The notes below the pieces were generated by a model. The model made no database searches. It was given only the letters and a program-made list of their open reading frames with translations, and had not been told where the DNA came from. A DNA stretch of 64,000 bases, taken from NCBI RefSeq assembly GCF_008705135.1, contig NZ_CP023694.1:8779001-8843000 (forward strand), given 5' to 3'. Source of the DNA: Streptomyces coeruleorubidus (lineage in GTDB: Bacteria; Actinomycetota; Actinomycetes; Streptomycetales; Streptomycetaceae). A program made the position numbers and the translations under genes. Below are positions 26,196 to 33,077 of the stretch, one piece after another (within the stretch, counting starts at the first letter, position 1; every line of letters begins with the position of its first letter).

Positions 26196-26795
26196 GTGCG
26201 ATGTGTCACGAAATGGGCCCTGGTGTCGTCGGCGTGCGCTCCTGCCGTGCTGATCATCGGCTGGATGGTGGCGGCGGCACTGCAAGGCCCCGCCTACGAC
26301 CCGGCCGCTCAGACGATCAGCGTCCTGGCGGCCCCCGGGGGTTCCGGCTACTGGGTGATGACAGGCGCGTTCATCGCCCTGGGCACCTGCCACCTGCTCA
26401 CCGCCTGGGGGCTGCGCCCGGCTGCGGCCCCCGGCCGGGTGGCGCTGGCGGCCGGGGGAGTGGCCGCCCTGGTGGTGGCCCTGGTCCCGGCGCCGAGCAG
26501 CGGCGGCTCCCTGAGCCACGGCTCGGTCGCCGTCATCGCCTTCATCGTCCTTGCGGCCTGGCCGGTCCTGGCCGTCCGAACCGGCGACAGCGTCCCCTGG
26601 GCCCTGCGGCCCTTACCCTCCCTGGGAGCCACCGCGGTGATGGCGGTCGGCGCCGCATGGTTCCTGCTCGAACTGCACCTGCGCGGCGTCGCCGGTGTGG
26701 CGGAACGCGCGGTCACGACTCTCCAGTCGGTCTGGCCCTTCGTGGTGGCCCTCTCCTGCCTGCGCCACTCCGCACGCGCGGCGCCCCCGGGATGA
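26196..26795 (+). CDS. DUF998-family membrane protein
   Basis: This 199-residue protein has six predicted transmembrane helices. The early motif PAYDPAAQTISVLAAPGGSGYWVMT is characteristic of DUF998, a widespread actinobacterial membrane family of unknown function. The GTG at 26196 is the most likely start. Its stop codon overlaps the next ATG as ATGA, suggesting coupling with the kinase-like gene, although that gene may use a start further downstream. There is no informative link between the two functions. Confidence 0.82.
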   Translation: MRCVTKWALVSSACAPAVLIIGWMVAAALQGPAYDPAAQTISVLAAPGGSGYWVMTGAFIALGTCHLLTAWGLRPAAAPGRVALAAGGVAALVVALVPAPSSGGSLSHGSVAVIAFIVLAAWPVLAVRTGDSVPWALRPLPSLGATAVMAVGAAWFLLELHLRGVAGVAERAVTTLQSVWPFVVALSCLRHSARAAPPG

Positions 26796-27433
26796 CGGCC
26801 CGGGTCCCATACGGAGCGGCCGTCGATAGGGTGACCGCCGTGATGGTGGGCAGCGAGGAAACCCGGCTGGTCGTTCTGCGCGGCAACAGCGCCTCGGGCA
26901 AGTCGTCCGTCGCAACCGGTCTGCGCAAGGAGTTCGGCCGCGGCCTGGCCCTGGTCGCCCAGGACAACCTCCGCCGCGTCGTACTGCGCGAACACGACGT
27001 GCCCGGTGCCGCGAACATCGGCCTGATCGACACCGTGGCGCGCTACGCCCTGGACGCCGGGTTCCATGTCGTCGTCGAAGGCATCCTCTACGCCGACCGC
27101 TACGGCGACATGCTGGGCCGGCTGCGTGCCGACCACCGCGGCACGACCCACCACTACTACCTGGACGTACCGTTCGGTGAAACCCTCGCCCGGCACGCCA
27201 CCAAGCCGATCGCCGACGAAGTGGACGAGACGCGGCTGCGCGACTGGTACCGGCCGCTCGACCTGCTGCCCGGCGGAGTCGAGACGGTCATCGGCGCCGA
27301 CAGCACCCTCGCAGCGACCATCGACCGCGTCATGCGTGACACCGGCCTGTGCCGTCAGGCAGAGACCGCGCGAGGCGGCCACACGAACGCCGTACGTACG
27401 CGCTTCGTACGCGAAAGCGACGCTCCACGCTAG
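26792..27433 (+). CDS. P-loop kinase-like protein
   Basis: The 213-residue protein carries a Walker A motif (VVLRGNSASGKSSVATGLRKEFG), a Walker-B-like strand (HVVVEGILYADRYG) and a lid-like HYYLDVPFGETLARHATKP. These are typical of small-molecule or antibiotic kinases of the AAA_33/chloramphenicol-phosphotransferase-like group. The substrate cannot be deduced. The ATG at 26792 overlaps the preceding stop; a GTG at 26840 (reading MMVGSEETRLVVLRGN) would remove 16 unconserved residues and may be the true start. The gene ends 22 bases before the tap start. Confidence 0.8.
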   Translation: MTARVPYGAAVDRVTAVMVGSEETRLVVLRGNSASGKSSVATGLRKEFGRGLALVAQDNLRRVVLREHDVPGAANIGLIDTVARYALDAGFHVVVEGILYADRYGDMLGRLRADHRGTTHHYYLDVPFGETLARHATKPIADEVDETRLRDWYRPLDLLPGGVETVIGADSTLAATIDRVMRDTGLCRQAETARGGHTNAVRTRFVRESDAPR

Positions 27434-27455
27434 GGTGGCGAGTCGGAGGTGCTCG

Positions 27456-29699
27456 ATGTCCGAGCTGTTCGACGCGGTCGACGCCCTGGTCGCGTCCCGC
27501 TCCCCGCTGCCGCCCCCGGCGGAACGCAAGCGGCTGCGCCAGGCCCACGGCCTGACGCTGGACGAGGTGGCCGCCGCTCTGCAAGTACGGCGCGCGACGG
27601 TCAGCGGCTGGGAGGCCGGCAAGACCGAACCGCGCCCGCCGGAGCGCGACGCGTACGCCCGCCTGCTCAAGCAGCTCGCCCAGCTCTACCCCGCCACCGA
27701 CGCCGCTGTGCCCCCGAAGGACACGTCGGTTCCCGAGACGCCTGCCGCCCCTGCCCCCGCCGTGCCGACACCATCGGCAGCCGAACCGCGCACAGGATCA
27801 ACGGACCCGACCCCGGCGGCTCCTCCCGGGAACGCCGCACCTCGCCCCACCGGTCCGGCCGCCGTGCCGCGTCCGGCGGCCGGGGACACGACCAGGCCGT
27901 CGTCGACGTCGCGCCGCCCCGGCACCCGGAAGGCTGCCCCGGCGAACCCCCCGACCACCGACACCGACCCGCGGTTCGCGAACGGTCCGCTGCTCGTCGT
28001 CGACGCCGACGACGGCTCCCAGGTGACCGGCTACGGCATCGGCGGCCTGGTCCTCGACGTGCCCGCCAAGTCACTTCCCGCGCTGGTGGAGTGGACGCTG
28101 AAGGAGGCCCGGCTCGGGGCCGGCAGGCTGCACGGCTCCGGCAAGGACGCCGACCCGCTGCTCGTCCTCACCGAGGCCGCGTGCGAACGGTACGGGCTCC
28201 CGGTGGAGCTGTCGGACGCCGAGCGGCTCGCCGGACGCCTCCCGGACGGCCACAAGATCCTCAGGCAACTGGACCGGGCCGACTGGCGGCTGACCAAGCG
28301 GGGCTTCGGGCCGTGGGCGCGGATCTACCGCCCCGCCCAGGGCCGGCAGCGCCAGTGCGTGCAACTGTGCATCCCCTCGTGGAACGCGCTCGACGCCCGC
28401 ACCTGGGGCCACGCCGCGCAGCTCGAACCGGCGGAACTCGCCCGCGTGCTGGGCACCTACGCGGCCCGCGTGATGACGCCGCGCGGCTCGACGGCCGTCA
28501 CCGGCCTGGAGCTGATGACCGCCCTCAATCCGCCGACCCGGGCGAGCGAGGCGGACGAGACGGGGAAGCGGCACAAGGAACACCGGCCCGGCTCGCTGGG
28601 CGAGCACCCGATCGACTGCGCCCCGTGCGAGGCCCCGGACGGGCATCCACTGCTCGCCGGTCTGCCCCGCTTCCACCAGCGGGGCCCGGACGAGATGCTG
28701 TTCGAGGAGGCGTACGACTGGGCGCGCGAGCTCACCGACGCCGAGTGCATGCGGCGGTACCTGGTCGGCATCGACGTCAACCTCGCCTTCGGCGCCGCCG
28801 CCAACGGAGCCGTCGTCGGCCTGGCGACGCCGCCCGTGCACCTCACCCGCCCCGCCTTCGACCCGACGCTGCCCGGGTCATGGCTGGTCGACCTCTCCCA
28901 CGTCGACCTCTCCCGCGTCCTGGTCGGCAAGCAGTGGCGCCGGCTGGAGGGCGCGCTGCTGCCCAGCCCGTTCACGCCGACCGGCGAGCGCCCGCAGGGC
29001 CCGGCCTGGTACGCGACTCCGACGGTGGCGTACGCGGTGGAGCTCGGCTACGACGTCGCCCCGGCCGAGGCCTGGGTGAGGGAGGACCGGGGCAGGTTCC
29101 TGGACGGCTGGTACAAGCGGCTGCGCAACGCGTACGTCGACACCATGGCGGACCTGGGCGTGGGCGAGAAGCTCCGCACCCCGGAGTTCCTGACGGCGAT
29201 GGACGGCTACAGGCAACGCGATCCCGAGATGGCGATCGTCCTGGACGCGATCAAGTCCACGGTGAAGGGCGGCATCGGCAAGCTGCGCGAACGGGCGCGT
29301 GGCGGCGGCTGGAAGCCCGGGCAGCCCTGGCCCGCCCTCTCCCGCCCGACATGGCGGCCCGACATCCGCGCCGTCGTCATCTCCCGGGCCCGGATCAACA
29401 TGCACCGCAAGATGCTCAACCTGGCCGTCGCGACCGGCCAGTACCCGGTGGCGGTCCTGTCGGACTGCGCCGTCTACGCCGCCGACGGTCCCAGCCCGCT
29501 CCACGTCCTGCCGTACGACGCCGACGGCAAGACCGTGCCCGGCAGCTTCCGGCTCGGAGTGTCGCCGGGGATGGTCAAGCACGAGGGCACCCAGACCACT
29601 CTGTGGGCCGAAGCGGTGCGGGAGAAACACGGACAGGTCCTCAACCTCGCCCGCTACATCAAGACCGGTGAGGTCACGGCCAAGGACGACGGGGAATAG
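27456..29699 (+). CDS. tap: Telomere-associated protein Tap
   Basis: In Streptomyces, Tap binds single-stranded telomeric 3' overhangs and recruits the terminal protein Tpg, so that the ends of the linear chromosome can be finished after replication. The 747-residue length fits. Residues 20-75 form an XRE-type helix-turn-helix (RLRQAHGLTLDEVAAALQVRRATVSGWEAGKTEPRPPER), then a Pro/Ala/Thr-rich linker to about residue 165, then the large conserved Tap region. The ATG at 27456 follows CGGAGG; a TAGGGT -10-like element lies at 27431-27436. It is 12 bases upstream of tpg. Recognition rests on the domain order and the tpg partner. Confidence 0.92.
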   Translation: MSELFDAVDALVASRSPLPPPAERKRLRQAHGLTLDEVAAALQVRRATVSGWEAGKTEPRPPERDAYARLLKQLAQLYPATDAAVPPKDTSVPETPAAPAPAVPTPSAAEPRTGSTDPTPAAPPGNAAPRPTGPAAVPRPAAGDTTRPSSTSRRPGTRKAAPANPPTTDTDPRFANGPLLVVDADDGSQVTGYGIGGLVLDVPAKSLPALVEWTLKEARLGAGRLHGSGKDADPLLVLTEAACERYGLPVELSDAERLAGRLPDGHKILRQLDRADWRLTKRGFGPWARIYRPAQGRQRQCVQLCIPSWNALDARTWGHAAQLEPAELARVLGTYAARVMTPRGSTAVTGLELMTALNPPTRASEADETGKRHKEHRPGSLGEHPIDCAPCEAPDGHPLLAGLPRFHQRGPDEMLFEEAYDWARELTDAECMRRYLVGIDVNLAFGAAANGAVVGLATPPVHLTRPAFDPTLPGSWLVDLSHVDLSRVLVGKQWRRLEGALLPSPFTPTGERPQGPAWYATPTVAYAVELGYDVAPAEAWVREDRGRFLDGWYKRLRNAYVDTMADLGVGEKLRTPEFLTAMDGYRQRDPEMAIVLDAIKSTVKGGIGKLRERARGGGWKPGQPWPALSRPTWRPDIRAVVISRARINMHRKMLNLAVATGQYPVAVLSDCAVYAADGPSPLHVLPYDADGKTVPGSFRLGVSPGMVKHEGTQTTLWAEAVREKHGQVLNLARYIKTGEVTAKDDGE

Positions 29700-29711
29700 G
29701 GGAGCGAGCCG

Positions 29712-30266
29712 ATGGACACGGTCGGGGACGGTCTCGACGCCGCGCTGCGGAAGGCGTTCACACGCCCGATCCCCAGGAGCGCGGGTGCACAGATGCGCTA
29801 CCTGGTCAGGCAGCTCAAGGGCACCAGGCCGGTGGCCGAGTTGCTCGGCATCACCCAGCGCACCGTCGAACGGTATGTGAAGGACCAGATCAAAAAGCCC
29901 CGTGCCGACCTGGCGCAGCGCATGGAGCGCGAGGTCACGGCGCGGTGGCAGCCCCAGATCCGGGCCAGGGCCAAGCAGACGGCGGCCACCACCGACGGCA
30001 TCGTCATCGACACCCGCGCCCGCTTCGGCTACACCGCCGCCCCAGGCACCACCGACGACGCCCGGCTGCGCCATCTCACCGTCGCCCTGCCCCCGCAGTA
30101 CGCCGCCCGCCTCTTCGAGGCCAAGGAGGCCGGCGGCACGGAACAGCAACTGCGGGACATCGCGGCCGAGGCACTGGGCGAGGTGTACTTCCGCGACAAC
30201 GGCCGCCGCGCCCACGGCCTCGAAGTCGAGTTCACCGACGTGGAGCACCTCGAGTTCGACCTCTGA
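29712..30266 (+). CDS. tpg: Telomere terminal protein Tpg
   Basis: Tpg is covalently attached to the 5' ends of Streptomyces linear replicons and primes end-patching DNA synthesis. The 184-residue length matches known Tpg proteins. Residues 25-60 hold a helix-turn-helix-like segment (LKGTRPVAELLGITQRTVERYVK). Thr113 and Thr114 lie in PGTTDDARL; Thr114 is, as I recall, the residue reported to be linked to DNA in Tpg. The C-terminus (YFRDNGRRAHGLEVEFTDVEHLEFDL) is intact. Immediate linkage to tap supports a functional telomere-maintenance pair. The gene does not itself mark the physical end, since tap-tpg usually lie some distance inside it. Confidence 0.93.
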   Translation: MDTVGDGLDAALRKAFTRPIPRSAGAQMRYLVRQLKGTRPVAELLGITQRTVERYVKDQIKKPRADLAQRMEREVTARWQPQIRARAKQTAATTDGIVIDTRARFGYTAAPGTTDDARLRHLTVALPPQYAARLFEAKEAGGTEQQLRDIAAEALGEVYFRDNGRRAHGLEVEFTDVEHLEFDL

Positions 30267-30343
30267 CCGTCGATGGCCTCCGCGCTCCCGGCGATCTTTA
30301 ATCCGGTGCTCGACTCGCTGTGTGCCCCCTACAGTGCAACCCG

Positions 30344-31213
30344 ATGACACTCCTACATGTCCATGACTATGGGGGCGATGGCCCTCAACTGGTTCTGCTG
30401 CACGGCTTCTCACGGTCGCTCGCCGACTGGGACGCCGCCGCCACCCTCCTCACCGCCGGGCACCGCGTCCTCTCCGTCGACCTCCCCGGCCACGGTCGCT
30501 CTCCCGGCATCTCGCCCTGGACCATGCCCACCGTCGTGCGGCACCTCGCGGACGCGCTCGACGCGCACGGCGTGCCGGAGGCCGTCCTGGTGGGCCATTC
30601 CCTCGGCGGAATGGTCGCGGTCGAGTACGCCCGGGCGAACCCGAACCGTGCCCGTGCCCGTGCCGCCGTGAATCTCGACGGCTTCTGGTGGGGACGCGAG
30701 TACCCCGGAGCCGACCGGGTGGGTGAGGCGCTGCTGGCGTCGTCCGGGGCCGTCGCGCCACCCGAGTACATCGCAGAGAAGGCCGTCAACGACTCTGCCC
30801 GGCTCGGGATTCCCGCCGGCCGTGCGGAGGCCGCTGCCCGCGCGGCCGCACGCCTCTTGCCCGACGGCACGTGGCAGACGCTTCCGGAACGGGCGACGGC
30901 GCTGGAGATCCGGGACGAACTCCACAAGCTCGGCGCGCTCGGTGTCGCCGCATGGCTGGAGGGGGCCGACTGCCCGCTGCTGCTGGTACAGGCCGGCCGA
31001 CGGCTGCCGCCGGTGCCCGGTATGGAGTGGTTCGACGAATTCAGCACCCGGTTCGGGCAAGAGGTCTCCGACGAACTGGCCGTGCTCTGCCGCGCCCGGC
31101 CGACGATCACCGTCAGCCGGATCGACGCCACTCATGCCATGAACCTGGAGGCTCCGGAAGTGGTGGCGGCGCTGGTCTCCGACTTCGTTCGAGGGCTGCT
31201 TCAACCGTCGTGA
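30344..31213 (+). CDS. Alpha/beta hydrolase
   Basis: This 289-residue soluble hydrolase has the standard fold markers: LVLLHGFSRSLADWD with an oxyanion-hole HGF, DLPGHGRSPG, the nucleophile elbow VLVGHSLGGMVAVEYA, and a C-terminal catalytic His in DATHAMNLEAPE. A helical cap with NLDGFWWGREYPGAD lies between. The ATG at 30344 (MTLLHVHDYGG) starts eight bases after a TACAGT -10-like element, so the message may be leaderless; an in-frame start 24 bases upstream is less convincing. Substrate unknown. It converges on the phosphotransferase gene with only 16 bases between stops. Confidence 0.87.
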   Translation: MTLLHVHDYGGDGPQLVLLHGFSRSLADWDAAATLLTAGHRVLSVDLPGHGRSPGISPWTMPTVVRHLADALDAHGVPEAVLVGHSLGGMVAVEYARANPNRARARAAVNLDGFWWGREYPGADRVGEALLASSGAVAPPEYIAEKAVNDSARLGIPAGRAEAAARAAARLLPDGTWQTLPERATALEIRDELHKLGALGVAAWLEGADCPLLLVQAGRRLPPVPGMEWFDEFSTRFGQEVSDELAVLCRARPTITVSRIDATHAMNLEAPEVVAALVSDFVRGLLQPS

Positions 31214-31229
31214 CAGCGGCCGTCGAACC

Positions 31230-32240
31230 TCACTCGTGGATCTCTCGGCCCACTTCCCGGCCGATGTCGATCACGAGTTGCCGGTGGGTGCGGGCCATGC
31301 CGGTCAGATCGGCGCGCAGCTCGGACAGCCAATCCGGTTCCTGCCGGGCGGGTTCGCCCAGCGCGCGGGTGATGCGCACGAGAGAAGCCGCGGCGTGCAG
31401 GCCGGCGAACAGCGGCAGGCGCCCCAGCTCCTCATCGTCGAACGGGCGCACGCCGCGGTAGCCGTCGAGGAAGGCGTCGAACCGTGCCCGGTGCCCGGCC
31501 GCGGGCCGGCCGGTGCGGTCGGTCAGGTCGCGCACGGCGAAGGCGATATCGGCGGCGTACCAGGAGAGGGCGGCCTCGTCGAAGTCGTAGGCGGTCGGGC
31601 CGCCCTCCTCCCAGGCCATGTTGTCCAGCTCGAAGTCGCCGTGCACCACACCCCAGCGGTCCTCGCAACGCGGCAACTCGCGCATCACGTCGGTGAGCCG
31701 CGCCGTCGCCTCGACCAACTCGGCGTCATCGGCGAATAGTTCATTGATATCCGGAAGTTCGCCGAACGATTCGGGCAGCCCGGCACCGAGCCCGGCGGCA
31801 TCGCGGTGCAACCGGGCCAGTGCCTGCCCCCACTGCCGCGCTCGCGATTCGGTGAGTTCGCTGACGTCGACCTCCGCGCCGGGAGCCGGTTCCACCACCA
31901 TGGCGTGCATGGCACCGAGACCGGTCGCCACGGTCACGGTCAGCGCTGCGGACTCGGCGGCGACCGGCCGCACCACCGCCGAGCCGCCGTCGCTGAGCCG
32001 TGCCATCAGCTCGGCCACCACGGCCAGGGACTCAGGTCCGCGGCAGGAGCCGGGCACGAACCGCAGATACCGCCGTCGGCCGTCGTCCGGGAGCACGAAA
32101 ACATGTGAGGCACTGGAGCGCCACCACCTGGCGGTGCCGGCGGGGTAACCCCACTGCGCGGCGACCTGGTCGGCGATCGGGCTGTCCCATGCTGCGGACA
32201 CGGTCTGCTTCAGTCGGTCGATCTCGGTCAAGGGCATCAT
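31230..32240 (-). CDS. Aminoglycoside-phosphotransferase-fold protein
   Basis: This 336-residue protein has the kinase-like APH fold. The catalytic loop GVVHGDFELDN (Asp as base, Asn for metal) and the metal-binding YDFDEA are both intact, so it is expected to be an active phosphotransferase. The N-lobe is less conserved. Family members phosphorylate antibiotics, choline, homoserine or sugars, and the sequence does not point to one of these. Start at 32240 or the adjacent ATG. No resistance or biosynthetic neighbours are present, so I would not call it a resistance gene. Confidence 0.85.
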   Translation of the reverse strand: MMPLTEIDRLKQTVSAAWDSPIADQVAAQWGYPAGTARWWRSSASHVFVLPDDGRRRYLRFVPGSCRGPESLAVVAELMARLSDGGSAVVRPVAAESAALTVTVATGLGAMHAMVVEPAPGAEVDVSELTESRARQWGQALARLHRDAAGLGAGLPESFGELPDINELFADDAELVEATARLTDVMRELPRCEDRWGVVHGDFELDNMAWEEGGPTAYDFDEAALSWYAADIAFAVRDLTDRTGRPAAGHRARFDAFLDGYRGVRPFDDEELGRLPLFAGLHAAASLVRITRALGEPARQEPDWLSELRADLTGMARTHRQLVIDIGREVGREIHE

Positions 32241-32411
32241 CGCGAGTCAGCTTTGACCACGCAGCCGGCAGCCACAAGCCGATTTCCCGGAGGTGTAACA
32301 CGGCGGTGCTCGCACGGCGCAGAGGTAAGCAGAAACAGGCCAGTCCGCGGCTGAATCTCACTGCCTCGGGCGACCCTTGTCGACATCGCACACGCGAGAT
32401 GGGAATATTTC

Positions 32412-32765
32412 GTGAACGGCACCGACCCGGTTTCCGGATATCAGGCGTACGACCAGGCCCCGGGCCCTGGCCGCCCCGAGCGCAACCAGGACACCGCGCG
32501 GCGGATAGGCCTCGCCACCTGCACGATCGCCGATATCGCGGCCGGACTGCTGGGCCTGTGGATCGTGCTCTACCTGCTCGACGCGAACCAGGCGAATCCC
32601 TTCGTCGAGTTCGTCCACGGAATGGCGGACTGGCTGTCCGGATGGGCGCAGGACATTTTCACCATGGACACAGAGGGTCTACGCGTTGTCCTTAATTACG
32701 GCCTCCCGGCGGTCATCTATTTGCTGATCGGCCACGGAATCGCCGCCCGGCTCAACCGGGCCTGA
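32412..32765 (+). CDS. Small membrane protein of unknown function
   Basis: The 117-residue protein has a hydrophilic N-terminus (35 residues) and two predicted transmembrane helices (CTIADIAAGLLGLWIVLYLLD and VVLNYGLPAVIYLLIGHGIAARL) joined by an acidic, aromatic loop. Start is a GTG at 32412. Codon use is more relaxed than in neighbouring genes, with several ATT, TTT and GAT codons. I do not recognise the family. Confidence 0.65.
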   Translation: MNGTDPVSGYQAYDQAPGPGRPERNQDTARRIGLATCTIADIAAGLLGLWIVLYLLDANQANPFVEFVHGMADWLSGWAQDIFTMDTEGLRVVLNYGLPAVIYLLIGHGIAARLNRA

Positions 32766-33010
32766 TCCATGACGCGGGCTCGTGCTGAGCGCCCGTCGCA
32801 GTGCCTCGTCGAGGAGACGTCGTAGCCGGGTGGCGGTGTTCGCCACCGCGGTGGCGAGGAGTGCCGGGCCGGCCAAGGGGACCAGCACACCCTGGGCTGG
32901 GGTGCCGGCGTCGCCGAGGAGGACCGGCGGGAAAGCTGCCGGGGCGAGGGACGGGTCGACGACGAGGAGTTGTCCGCAGGCCCGGAGCGACGTCCGGTAC
33001 CTGCAGTGGC
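32766..33010 (-). pseudogene. Possible gene remnant in a 312-base intergenic region
   Basis: On the minus strand a frame opened only by a TGA reads CGQLLVVDPSLAPAAFPPVLLGD, then GTPAQGVLVPLAGPALLATAVANTATRLRRLLDEALRRAL, which looks like real protein with a helix-forming tail. It has no usable start before a GTG deep inside the segment at 32888, and it runs on into the end of the convergent gene at 32412-32765. It is probably the 3' remnant of a decayed gene; a chance frame cannot be excluded. Nothing else is seen between 32766 and 33077. Confidence 0.3.
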
Positions 33011-33077
33011 CGGTTCAGGGGCAGGCGGCGGCCCCGGTACCGAGGCGGCAGCCCACCCCGGCACCGGGACGCCGTGT

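Noticed and set aside
31230..32240. Aminoglycoside resistance gene
   Set aside because: The APH fold is shared by many non-resistance kinases, and nothing in the context points to an antibiotic.
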